From: Candidatus Eiseniibacteriota bacterium
Lineage (GTDB): Bacteria; Orphanbacterota; Orphanbacteria; Orphanbacterales; Orphanbacteraceae
Length of the DNA: 64,000 bases
Reading direction: 5' to 3'
Assembly (NCBI GenBank): GCA_029262235.1
Contig: JAJCZU010000004.1
Location: 682,001-746,000, forward strand
Shown here: piece by piece, positions 22,694 through 30,870 of the stretch
Layout of the letters: each line of letters starts with the position of its first letter
Numbering within the stretch: position 1 is the stretch's first letter
Translations under genes and position numbers: made by a program
The notes under the pieces: generated by a model
Databases searched by the model: none
What the model was told of the DNA's origin: nothing
Seen by the model: the letters and a program-made list of their open reading frames with translations, nothing else

Positions 22694-23308
22694 GTGGCTT
22701 CCAAAGCTAGAGAAGAGAAAGAACGGCAGATTCTTGACGGGGCGATCACCGTGTTTGCCCGGTCGGGATACCACAAGAGTTCGATCGCGGCGATTGCCAG
22801 AGAGGCGGGCCTCGCTGCCGGGACGATCTATCTGTATTTTCGGCAGAAGGAAGACCTCATCATCGCCCTCTTTCAGCGGTATCTGGGCGATTATCTGGAT
22901 GAATACGAGCCGCGGATCCATGCCGAGGTCGACCCGGCCGTTCGCATTCGCAACCTGATCCGATACCATCTGGCGTTCTTCGAAACCGATCACGATCTCG
23001 CGAAGGTATTTCAAATTCACCTTCGCGAAGTGAGTCCCCTGATACGCGAGGGGATTACGCCGGTTCTCGTGCGCTATTTCGACGTGATCGACCACATCCT
23101 GCAGGACGCCCGCGCGCGGGGCGAACTCGACCCCGAACTCGACCTCAGGCTCGCGCGCAAGGTTCTGTTCGGCGCGCTGGACGAAATCGTCACGAGCTGG
23201 GCGCGCGCGGAGCACCGCTATTCGCTGCTCGCGCAGGTCGATCCGCTTTACCGAATACTGTCCAGGGCCCTCGGCCTGAAAGGAGAAGCCGAATGCGCGA
23301 CGGGTTAG
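22694..23308 (+). CDS. fadR: TetR-family transcriptional regulator of fatty-acid degradation
   Basis: The track ATG at 22646 lies inside the operator palindrome without a ribosome site. GTG at 22694 gives MASKAREEKERQIL, a normal TetR N-terminus, and 204 aa. The helix-turn-helix is ILDGAITVFARSGYHKSSIAAIAREAGLAAGTIYLYFRQKEDLI. The C-terminal domain (FFETDHDLAKVFQIHLREV, LARKVLFGALDEIVTSWARAE) matches Bacillus FadR/YsiA-type regulators that bind long-chain acyl-CoA. It probably represses its own operon through the palindrome 30 bp upstream. Its end overlaps the fadN start by 16 bp. Confidence 0.9.
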   Translation: MASKAREEKERQILDGAITVFARSGYHKSSIAAIAREAGLAAGTIYLYFRQKEDLIIALFQRYLGDYLDEYEPRIHAEVDPAVRIRNLIRYHLAFFETDHDLAKVFQIHLREVSPLIREGITPVLVRYFDVIDHILQDARARGELDPELDLRLARKVLFGALDEIVTSWARAEHRYSLLAQVDPLYRILSRALGLKGEAECATG

Positions 23309-25662
23309 AAGTGCGCAAAGCCGCTGTGATCGGCGCCGGCGTCATGGGCGCCGCGATCAGCGCGCACCTCGCGAACGCGGGGATTCCGAACGTACTCCTC
23401 GACATCAATTCCCTCGCGGCGGCTACCGGGCTCGCGCGCGCGAAGAAGAGCAGTCCCGCTTCGTTCTTCGCGCCGTCGGTCGCCTCGCTCGTCAGCGTCG
23501 GCAATCTCGAAGACGATCTCGAACAGCTGCGCGACTGCGACTGGGTGATCGAAGCGATCGTCGAAGACGTGGCGATCAAAGAGAAGCTCTACACGAGCAT
23601 CGTGCCGTACTTGCAAGAGGGCGCGATCCTGAGCACAAATACTTCGGGGCTATCGGTCAACACGCTCGCGGAAACGCTTCCCGAGGAGCTCCGTAAACGC
23701 TTTCTCGTGACGCACTTCTTCAATCCGCCGCGCTATCTCCAGCTGCTCGAGATCGTGCCGTCGCGGTACACGGACCCCGCGGTGCTCGCGGCCGTTTCAG
23801 AGTTCGGCGAGTTTCGTCTCGGCAAGGGTATCGTGTTCGGGAACGATCGCCCGAACTTTGTCGCGAACCGGATCGGGGCGTACGCCATGTTCCACGCGAT
23901 GCAGACGATGATCGACGACGGCTGCACGATCGGCGAAGTCGACAAGATGACGGGCAAAGCGATCGGCCGCCCGAAGAGCGCCACGTTCCGAACGGCGGAT
24001 CTCGTGGGCCTTGACACGCTGCTTCACGTCGCCCGCAACATGCATGACAACCTTCCCGAAGATCCCGAGCGCGGGCTTTTCGAGCCGCCGCCCTTCGTCA
24101 TGAAGATGATCGAGAACAAGTGGCTCGGCGCGAAGACGGGGCAGGGATTCTATAAGAAAGCGAAAATCGACGGCGAGAAAACGATTCTGATGCTCGACCC
24201 TGCCGCGATGGATTACGTCGCGCAGCCGAAGGTTTCGTTCCCGTCGATCGAGATGGCGAAGAACATCGAAGATCTCGCGTCACGGCTCCGGACTCTCGTG
24301 GTGGCGAAGGATCGCGCGGGCGAATTTCTCTGGAAGAACATCTCCGCGACGCTGCGTTACGCGGGAAATCGCGTTCCCGAAGTCGCCGACGATATCGTGG
24401 CCGTCGACAACGCGCTCAAGTGGGGCTTCGGCTGGGAGATGGGCCCGTTCGCGATGTGGGACGCCATCGGCGTGGCGAAGAGCTGCGAGCGCATGAAGGC
24501 CGAGGGCCACGAGATCCCGGCGATCGCGCAGAAGCTGCTCGACGGGGGCAGGACGCGCTTCTACGAAACGGCGGCGACCGGCGAAGCAGGCGGCCCGCTG
24601 CACAAGTACTTCGACCTCGCGTCCGGCGACTACAAAGCACGCGAAGAGAAGCCGCATCTCATCGTGCTGGCCGACCGCAAGGCGGCGGGCAAGGTGATTC
24701 ACGAATCGCCCGACGCCTCGCTGATCGATCTCGGCGACGAGGTCGCGTGCCTCGAGTTTCATACGAAGATGAACACGATCGGCCCCGGCGTCATCCAGAT
24801 GATGCACAAGGCGATGGACATCGTGGAGAAGGACTGGCGCGGGCTCGTGATCGGCAACCAGGCCGAGCACTTCAGCGTGGGCGCGAACCTGCTGCTCGTG
24901 CTGAACGAAATCGACGACGACAACTTCGACGACGTCGACTGGATGTGCTCGCAGTTCCAGAACACGAATCAGCGCATGCGCTATTCGAGCCGGCCTGTCG
25001 TGGCCGCGCCGCACGGCATGACGCTCGGCGGCGGGTGCGAAGTCGTGCTCGGCGCGAATCGGGTGGCGGCGGCTGCGGAAACGTACATCGGACTCGTCGA
25101 ACTCGGTGCGGGCGTCATTCCCGCCGGGGGCGGCTGCAAGGAATTCGTGCGCCGCATACATGAAACCGTGCCCGACAATCCGCATGTCGACCTCTTTCCC
25201 CTCGTGCGCCGCGTCTTCGAGATGGTCGGCATGGCGAAGGTCGCAACGAGCGCGCGCGAGGCGATCGAACTCGGGTTCATGGATCACGAAGACGAAGTCG
25301 TCATGAACCGCGATCACGTGATTCACGAAGCGAAGCAGAAAGTGCTTGCGATGGACATCGACGGGTATCGCCCCGGGCTGCCGCTCGAAAACATGCGCGT
25401 GGTCGGCGAAGCGGGGTATGCGGCGATTCAGGCGGGCCTCTACAACATGGCGGCCGGCGGCTACATCACCGAGTACGAGAAGTTCATCGGCGGCAAGCTC
25501 GCGTATGTGCTCTGCGGCGGCGCCGTGTCGTCCTCGGCACGGGTCAGCGAGCAGCACGTTCTCGATCTCGAGCGCGAGGCCTTCATGTCGCTCGTCGGCG
25601 AGCCGAAGACGCAGGAGCGCATGGAACACATTCTGAAGACCGGGCGCCCGCTTCGGAATTAG
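23293..25662 (+). CDS. fadN: 3-hydroxyacyl-CoA dehydrogenase / enoyl-CoA hydratase, FadN type
   Basis: 789 aa, the length of Bacillus FadN. NAD-binding motif VIGAGVMGAAISAHLANAG at residues 12-30; dehydrogenase features EAIVEDVAIKEKLY, LSTNTSGLSV and THFFNPPRYLQLLEIV (catalytic His in THFFNP); a second dehydrogenase C-domain at about 300-430. The crotonase domain follows at about 470-720, with NQAEHFSVGANLLLVL and GMTLGGGCEVVLGANRVAA ... GLVELGAGVIPAGGG. Dehydrogenase-first order separates it from proteobacterial FadB. It performs steps two and three of beta-oxidation. AAGGAG 7 bp before the ATG; start overlaps fadR. Confidence 0.95.
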   Translation: MRDGLEVRKAAVIGAGVMGAAISAHLANAGIPNVLLDINSLAAATGLARAKKSSPASFFAPSVASLVSVGNLEDDLEQLRDCDWVIEAIVEDVAIKEKLYTSIVPYLQEGAILSTNTSGLSVNTLAETLPEELRKRFLVTHFFNPPRYLQLLEIVPSRYTDPAVLAAVSEFGEFRLGKGIVFGNDRPNFVANRIGAYAMFHAMQTMIDDGCTIGEVDKMTGKAIGRPKSATFRTADLVGLDTLLHVARNMHDNLPEDPERGLFEPPPFVMKMIENKWLGAKTGQGFYKKAKIDGEKTILMLDPAAMDYVAQPKVSFPSIEMAKNIEDLASRLRTLVVAKDRAGEFLWKNISATLRYAGNRVPEVADDIVAVDNALKWGFGWEMGPFAMWDAIGVAKSCERMKAEGHEIPAIAQKLLDGGRTRFYETAATGEAGGPLHKYFDLASGDYKAREEKPHLIVLADRKAAGKVIHESPDASLIDLGDEVACLEFHTKMNTIGPGVIQMMHKAMDIVEKDWRGLVIGNQAEHFSVGANLLLVLNEIDDDNFDDVDWMCSQFQNTNQRMRYSSRPVVAAPHGMTLGGGCEVVLGANRVAAAAETYIGLVELGAGVIPAGGGCKEFVRRIHETVPDNPHVDLFPLVRRVFEMVGMAKVATSAREAIELGFMDHEDEVVMNRDHVIHEAKQKVLAMDIDGYRPGLPLENMRVVGEAGYAAIQAGLYNMAAGGYITEYEKFIGGKLAYVLCGGAVSSSARVSEQHVLDLEREAFMSLVGEPKTQERMEHILKTGRPLRN

Positions 25663-25705
25663 GCAGCGGGCATGAAACGAATCGACAGGGAGCAGAGGGA
25701 ACACG

Positions 25706-26899
25706 ATGGCACGTGAAAACGAACCGGTAATCGTAAGCGCCGTCCGCACGGCGGTCGGCAAGTCGCCGCGCGGCACACTGCGCGAAACGCGCGCGGACGA
25801 AATGGCCGCGGCCGCGATGAAAGAGGCGCTCGCGCGCATTCCCGACTTCGACCACGAAAAAATCGACGACGTCATTCTCGGCTGCGCGTTTCCCGAAGGA
25901 TCGCAGGGGATGAACATGGCGCGCATTGCGGCGCTCCGGGCGGGCATTCCGTATCAGGTGCCGGCGATGACGCTGAACCGTTTCTGTGCGAGCGGGCTCC
26001 AGTCGATCGCGCAGGCGGCCGACCGCATTCGCGGCGGTGCGGCGAGCGTGATTATCGCGGGCGGCGCCGAGTCGATGAGCCTGATTCCGATGGGGGGCGA
26101 CCGCTTCCTGCCGAATCCCGCGCTCCTGGCCGAGAGTCCCGAGGCGTATCTCAACATGGGGCTCACCGCCGAGAAGGTCGCGGACCAGTACGACGTGCTG
26201 CGCGAAGATCAGGACCGCTTCGCGCATCACTCGCATGAGAAGGCGATCGCGGCGATCCGCGAAGGGCGTTTCGAAGACGAGATCGTGCCGCTGACCGTGC
26301 AGCTTAAATCGCCGGGGAAGAACGGCAAGATCGACGTGCGCGAAGTCGAGTTCAAGACCGACGAGGGACCGCGCGGGGATTCGACGCTCGAAGCGCTCGG
26401 CAAACTGCGCCCCGTGTTTCGCGAGGGCGGATCGGTGACGGCGGGGAATTCATCGCAGACGAGCGACGGCGCCGGGGCGGCCGTGCTCATGAGCCGCGCG
26501 GAGGCCGAACGAATCGGCGCGGCACCGCTGGCGCACTTCGCCGGTTTCGCGGTGGCCGGCGTGCCGCCGGATCTCATGGGGATCGGGCCCGTGGCCGCCA
26601 TACCGAAGCTGATCGCGCAGGCGGGAATCTCGATCGACGACGTGGATCTCTTCGAAATCAACGAAGCGTTTGCGGCGCAGGCGCTCTACGTATTGCGGGA
26701 GCTCGGGATCCCGGGCGAGAAGGTAAACGTGAACGGCGGGGCGATCGCACTCGGTCATCCGCTCGGCGCGACAGGCGCAAAACTGACCGCGACACTGCTG
26801 CATGAAATGAAGCGGCGGGACGCGAAATACGGAATCGTAAGTATGTGCGTGGGGGGCGGCATGGGAGCAGCCGGCCTCTTCGAGCGGAACGGAGGATAA
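25706..26899 (+). CDS. fadA: Acetyl-CoA C-acyltransferase (3-ketoacyl-CoA thiolase)
   Basis: 397 aa. Thiolase motifs: NRFCASGLQSIAQAADRI with nucleophile Cys near residue 93, NVNGGAIALGHPLGATGAKL with catalytic His, and CVGGGMGAAGLFE with the second active-site Cys. N-terminal VSAVRTAVGKSPRGTLRE is typical of degradative thiolases. It cleaves 3-ketoacyl-CoA into acetyl-CoA and a shortened acyl-CoA. GAGGGAA ribosome site; 43 bp after fadN and 1 bp before fadE, so clearly co-transcribed. Confidence 0.95.
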   Translation: MARENEPVIVSAVRTAVGKSPRGTLRETRADEMAAAAMKEALARIPDFDHEKIDDVILGCAFPEGSQGMNMARIAALRAGIPYQVPAMTLNRFCASGLQSIAQAADRIRGGAASVIIAGGAESMSLIPMGGDRFLPNPALLAESPEAYLNMGLTAEKVADQYDVLREDQDRFAHHSHEKAIAAIREGRFEDEIVPLTVQLKSPGKNGKIDVREVEFKTDEGPRGDSTLEALGKLRPVFREGGSVTAGNSSQTSDGAGAAVLMSRAEAERIGAAPLAHFAGFAVAGVPPDLMGIGPVAAIPKLIAQAGISIDDVDLFEINEAFAAQALYVLRELGIPGEKVNVNGGAIALGHPLGATGAKLTATLLHEMKRRDAKYGIVSMCVGGGMGAAGLFERNGG

Positions 26900-26900
26900 C

Positions 26901-28694
26901 GTGAGCGACGCGACGACGAGAAATCTACGCAGCGGAGAGTTTCTGATCGAGCAGGCAACGCCCGACCAGGTGTTTGTGCCGGAGCACTTCGATCAGGAAG
27001 ACGCCATGATCGGGCAGACGGTCGAAAAGTTCATACGCGAACAGGTTCTTCCCGTCAAAGACCGGCTCGACGCGCAGGAAGTAGGCATTCACAAGAAGCT
27101 GCTCGCGGAACTCGGCGCGCTCGGTATCTTCATGGCGGACGTGCCCGAAGAGATGGACGGCCTCGGCGTCAGCAAGAAGGCAACGATGCGCGTGGCGGAG
27201 AAAATCGGCCTCGCGAGTTCGTTCACGCCCGCGTGCGTCGTGCAGGCGGGCATCGGCGGCCTCCCGATCATCTACTTCGGGAACGACGACCAGCGCGGCC
27301 GCTATCTCGAAGGCATCATGACCGGCACGATGGCCACGGCCTACGCGCTTACGGAACCCGGCAGCGGGTCGGACGCGCTTGCCGCGAAGTCGACCGCCGC
27401 CTGGGACGAGGCGAAGAACGCGTACTTGTTGAACGGCACGAAGCAGTTCATTACGAACGCGGCGTTCGCGGACATCTTCATCGTGTTCGCGAAAGTCGAC
27501 GGCGAACAGTTCACGTGCTTTATCTGCGAGAAAGACATGCCCGGGCTCAGCACGGGCCCCGAAGAGCACAAGATGGGGCTCAAGGGCTCGTCGACGCGCG
27601 CGCTGATCCTCGAGAACGTGGCCGTTCCGAAAGAAAACGTACTCGGCGAAATCGGCAAGGGGCATCGGATCGCGTTCAACGTGCTGAACATCGGACGCCT
27701 GAAACTCGCGCCGGCGCTTCTCGGCGGCATGAAGAATTCGCTCGAAGACGGGATCAAGTACGCGACTGAACGTCATCAGTTCAAGAAGCCGCTTTCTGAC
27801 TTCGGGCTGATCAAGCAGAAGATCGCGGGTGCCGCGATGCGCACGTATGCCACGGAGTCGATGCTCTATCGTACGGCGGATCTGATCGACGAGCATATTG
27901 CCGCTGCGAAATCCGCGGGCGAAACCGACACGCCGAAAGCGACGGTGGCGGCCCTCAAGGAGTTCGCGGTCGAATGCTCGATCAATAAAGTGTACTCGAG
28001 TGAAGCGCTCGACTGGATCGTCGACGAAATGGTGCAGCTGCACGGCGGCTACGGATTCATTGCCGAGTATCCGGCCGAAGGCGCGTACCGTGACGCGCGG
28101 ATCAACCGTCTCTGGGAGGGCACGAGCGAAGTCAACCGTATGATCATTACGGGCACGCTGCTTACGCGTTCGATGAAGGGCGAGTTGCCGCTGCTCGGGC
28201 ACATCAAGAAGATTTCCGAGTCGCTCATGATGCGCCGCGGCACTGAAGAGATTCCGGACGGGCTGCTCGGGGCGGAAAGCGTCGTGATCGAGAACGCGAA
28301 GAAGATTTCGCTGTTCGTGGCCGGCGCGGCGGCACAGAAGTTCATGATGACGATGCAGGATCAGCAGGAGATTCTGGGGTGGTGCGCCGACATGATCATC
28401 CAGACGTTCGTGATGCAATCGCTCTACCTGCGTACGAAGAAGCTCGAAGGCGAGCGGGACGCGGCCGAAGTGAAAGCGCGCGCGGCGGCCGTCACGATGG
28501 CGGTCGAAGAAGGCTTCCAGCTCATCGAAGGGCGTGCGCGAAGTGTGCTGGCGGCGACGGCATCGGGTGAAGAGCTTCGCAGCATGATGTCGATGTTCAA
28601 GAAACTGACGCGGCGCGAATCGCTGAACCAGGTCGAGGCCGGCCAGACGCTGTCCGACTTCGTGGTGGCGAAGGGAGTTTACCCATTCGTATAG
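26901..28694 (+). CDS. fadE: Acyl-CoA dehydrogenase, FadE (Bacillus) / VLCAD-like
   Basis: 597 aa, about 200 longer than short-chain acyl-CoA dehydrogenases, as in Bacillus FadE and mitochondrial VLCAD. GTG start with GGAGG 5 bp upstream. FAD/substrate motifs: ATAYALTEPGSGSDALAAKST, FITNAAFADIFIVFAKV and MGLKGSSTRALILENVAVP. The catalytic Glu is expected in RINRLWEGTSEVNRMII near residue 407; MVQLHGGYGFIAEYPAEGAYRDARI precedes it. The C-terminal ~150 residues form the extra helical domain, possibly membrane-associating. It catalyses the first oxidation of acyl-CoA; no etf genes are in the window. Confidence 0.94.
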   Translation: MSDATTRNLRSGEFLIEQATPDQVFVPEHFDQEDAMIGQTVEKFIREQVLPVKDRLDAQEVGIHKKLLAELGALGIFMADVPEEMDGLGVSKKATMRVAEKIGLASSFTPACVVQAGIGGLPIIYFGNDDQRGRYLEGIMTGTMATAYALTEPGSGSDALAAKSTAAWDEAKNAYLLNGTKQFITNAAFADIFIVFAKVDGEQFTCFICEKDMPGLSTGPEEHKMGLKGSSTRALILENVAVPKENVLGEIGKGHRIAFNVLNIGRLKLAPALLGGMKNSLEDGIKYATERHQFKKPLSDFGLIKQKIAGAAMRTYATESMLYRTADLIDEHIAAAKSAGETDTPKATVAALKEFAVECSINKVYSSEALDWIVDEMVQLHGGYGFIAEYPAEGAYRDARINRLWEGTSEVNRMIITGTLLTRSMKGELPLLGHIKKISESLMMRRGTEEIPDGLLGAESVVIENAKKISLFVAGAAAQKFMMTMQDQQEILGWCADMIIQTFVMQSLYLRTKKLEGERDAAEVKARAAAVTMAVEEGFQLIEGRARSVLAATASGEELRSMMSMFKKLTRRESLNQVEAGQTLSDFVVAKGVYPFV

Positions 28695-28732
28695 ACGACC
28701 TGACGAAGATCGAGGATCTCACGGGGCGCGTC

Positions 28733-29569
28733 GTGATCATTACGGGCGCGAGCCGCGGCATCGGGCGCGACATCGCGATCGAACTCGGCCGGCGCGGGTG
28801 CAAAGTCGCGTGCGCGGCGCGATCAACGGGGTCGACGGAAGCGCTTCCGGGCTCGGTGCACGAAACCGCCGCCGCGATCGAAGCTGCGGGCGGCGAGGCG
28901 CTCGCGATCCCCACAGATGTACGCAAAGAGCAGGAAATCGACGCCCTCGTCGCGGCCACGGTCGCGAAATGGGGCGGCCTCGACATCTACATTCACAATG
29001 CCGGCGCGCTCTTCTGGAAGAACGTCGAAGAGACGCCGCTCTCGCGCTTCGATCTTGTCATGGACGTAAACGCGCGCGCCGCATTCGCGGGCGCCCACGC
29101 GGCGCTCCCCCATATGAAGGCGCGCGGCGGCGGCCACATTCTCGTCTTCTCGCCTCCCATCGAACCCGCGCTTGCCGCCGGCAAGGTCGCGTACTTCATC
29201 TCGAAGTTCGGCATGACGCTGCTCGCACACGGCCTCGCAGAAGAGGTGCGCGCCGACAACATCGCCGTGAACGCGCTCTGGCCCGCCACGCTGATCGAAT
29301 CGCAGGCGACGATCAACCATCACCTCGGAACGCCCGCGCTCTGGCGAAAGCCCGCGATCCTGACGGACGCCGTGCTCGTGATCCTCTCCCGCACCGCGAA
29401 GGAACTGACGGGCCGCGCCCTGATCGACGAAGACCTGCTGCGCAAGAACGGCGTCACCGATTTCGCGGAGTACAGCTGCGTGGAAGGCGGAACGCCGCTT
29501 CGCATCGTCGGCGACGACGGCAGGAAGCTCTGGGACAGGATGCGAAGCCGCAAAGGCGGATCGTCGTGA
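28733..29569 (+). CDS. SDR-family oxidoreductase (AtuB/HSDL2-like)
   Basis: Rossmann motif TGASRGIGRDIAIELG at the extreme N-terminus, NAG motif in IYIHNAGALFWKNVEETPLSRFDLV, and catalytic region FSPPIEPALAAGKVAYFISKFGMT (YFISK is the YxxxK pair). The phrase NAGA...EETP..RFDL..DVNARA...SPPI resembles citronellol dehydrogenase AtuB and human HSDL2. GTG 28733 is the first standard start, but it cuts into the first beta strand. The frame continues upstream as RIDDLTKIEDLTGRV, with AAGGGAG placed 7 bp before an ATT at 28685 and no ATG, GTG or TTG, so the real start may be non-canonical. It likely handles hydroxy- or keto-acyl intermediates. Confidence 0.88.
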   Translation: MIITGASRGIGRDIAIELGRRGCKVACAARSTGSTEALPGSVHETAAAIEAAGGEALAIPTDVRKEQEIDALVAATVAKWGGLDIYIHNAGALFWKNVEETPLSRFDLVMDVNARAAFAGAHAALPHMKARGGGHILVFSPPIEPALAAGKVAYFISKFGMTLLAHGLAEEVRADNIAVNALWPATLIESQATINHHLGTPALWRKPAILTDAVLVILSRTAKELTGRALIDEDLLRKNGVTDFAEYSCVEGGTPLRIVGDDGRKLWDRMRSRKGGSS

Positions 29570-30048
29570 CGAAGCCTTCGGACGACGCCCCCGCGAGCAG
29601 CCTCTTTCCATTCACGGTGGAAGTCGCCGTGCGCGGCTACGAAATCGACGTGTACGGTCACACGAAGAACTCCGTCTACTTGAACTGGCTGGAGCACGCT
29701 CTCTGGGAGATGGGGCGCGAACCCGAGTTCGTGGCGCTTTTCGCCGGAATCCAGAGCGTGGCGCGCCGCGTGTCACTCGAATTCGTGACCGAAACGAAAC
29801 TCGGAGATCGCCTCGCGGTCACTCTCTGGCCGCGAGCTGCAGGGAATACGAGCTTTACAATGGGCGCCCGGATCAGCATCATCGAATCCGACGACCCGGC
29901 GCGACAAGGCGCCGTGGCGCTGAAAGCTTCGATCGTGCAGGTCTGTGTCCGGCCCGGTGTCGGTAAAGTGCCTCTCCCCGAAGCCGCCCGTCGTCATGTC
30001 CCGGCGAACGATCCCGGCGACGAACCGCCCCTGCGACAGTCTCGTTAA
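29566..30048 (+). CDS. Hotdog-fold acyl-CoA thioesterase (4HBT family)
   Basis: The track shows this only as the tail of a longer spurious ORF. GTG at 29566 overlaps the SDR stop (GTGA), with AAAGGCGG upstream, giving 160 aa. The 4HBT signature reads VRGYEIDVYGHTKNSVYLNWLEHALWEMG: a D.YGH..N..Y..W pattern in which the Asp and His are active-site positions in 4-hydroxybenzoyl-CoA thioesterase/YbgC. Later strands VARRVSLEFVTETKLGDRLAVTLW and FTMGARISIIE fit the fold. It would release CoA from blocked or excess acyl-CoA during degradation. Confidence 0.87.
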   Translation: MTKPSDDAPASSLFPFTVEVAVRGYEIDVYGHTKNSVYLNWLEHALWEMGREPEFVALFAGIQSVARRVSLEFVTETKLGDRLAVTLWPRAAGNTSFTMGARISIIESDDPARQGAVALKASIVQVCVRPGVGKVPLPEAARRHVPANDPGDEPPLRQSR

Positions 30049-30059
30049 CGGAGGTTTCG

Positions 30060-30728
30060 ATGTTTCCCACTCGTCCCGCGTGCGTGCCACGCGCGTTCGC
30101 CGTGCTTGCTCTTTCGCTTCTTCTGGCGGGCTTCGCCTCGGCGATTACGATCGAAAAGGGGACCGAAACCTTTACGGGCAAGATCGACGAACTCTCCTTT
30201 CCCCGCACGATTACGGTCAGTGACGGATCGTACGAACGGGAGCTTGCGGCAACCGGTTCCGGACTTCGCACGAAGTTTCGTTTCAAGGTGTACGAAGCCG
30301 TGCTGTACGTATCGCCGTCTTCGCTTCCTCCGGCCACCGCGGCTGAAATCGCACGCCCTGCCGTGGCAAAGAGAATCGAAATGCACTTTCGGCGTGGCGT
30401 CGACGCCGACAAGATGACGGGCGCGTTTCGTGACGGATTCAAAAAGGTGCTCGGGGAGAAGGGGATGGAGCCCTTCGAAACCGAGATCGAGCGTTTCCTT
30501 TCGTTCTTCGATGCGAAGATCGAGGAGGAAGAAACGATCGCCCTTACCTGGCTGCCCGGCGGAAAATTGATTACGGAAGTTCGCGGGGTGACGAAGCCGG
30601 TCATGACCGACGCGAAACTGAGTGAGGCGCTTTTTCTGATCTGGCTGGGGGATGATCCTGTCAGTAAGGACTTACGCCGGGATCTTCTCCGCCTCGTCTC
30701 GGCAGAGTCGTTCGAGTCTTCTCAGTAA
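30060..30728 (+). CDS. Secreted chalcone-isomerase-like domain protein
   Basis: 222 aa with signal peptide (AFAVLALSLLLAGFASA) and ACGGAGG ribosome site. The mature domain matches the chalcone-isomerase-like fold: ELAATGSGLRTKFRFKVYEAVLYV, KRIEMHFRRGVDADKMTGAFRDGFKKVL and ETIALTWLPGGKLI. Bacterial periplasmic members are uncharacterised; plant relatives (FAP) bind fatty acids. Position between thioesterase and FadL genes supports a periplasmic fatty-acid-binding role (inference). Last gene of the tight beta-oxidation run; a 142-bp gap precedes fadL. Confidence 0.85.
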   Translation: MFPTRPACVPRAFAVLALSLLLAGFASAITIEKGTETFTGKIDELSFPRTITVSDGSYERELAATGSGLRTKFRFKVYEAVLYVSPSSLPPATAAEIARPAVAKRIEMHFRRGVDADKMTGAFRDGFKKVLGEKGMEPFETEIERFLSFFDAKIEEEETIALTWLPGGKLITEVRGVTKPVMTDAKLSEALFLIWLGDDPVSKDLRRDLLRLVSAESFESSQ

Positions 30729-30870
30729 GCTCTTCAATCGTTACTACTTGTGCCTCTTTTTCCCTTCCCGGAATCTTCCGTTTTCGCTTTTTCCGAGCCT
30801 CCGAATGTGGTACCGATATTAATGCCCCGTACGAATAGCGCGGCTTCCCGGCATTGAGAAGGAGGTTCTA

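Noticed and set aside
24280-25947. 555-aa minus-strand ORF over fadN
   Set aside because: The plus strand encodes an unmistakable FadN; the minus frame has no family features.
26925-28418. 497-aa minus-strand ORF over fadE
   Set aside because: Shadow of the acyl-CoA dehydrogenase gene.
28798-29565. N-terminal two thirds of the 416-aa plus-strand ORF
   Set aside because: This part is out of frame within the SDR gene; only the segment from GTG 29566 is a real gene (thioesterase).
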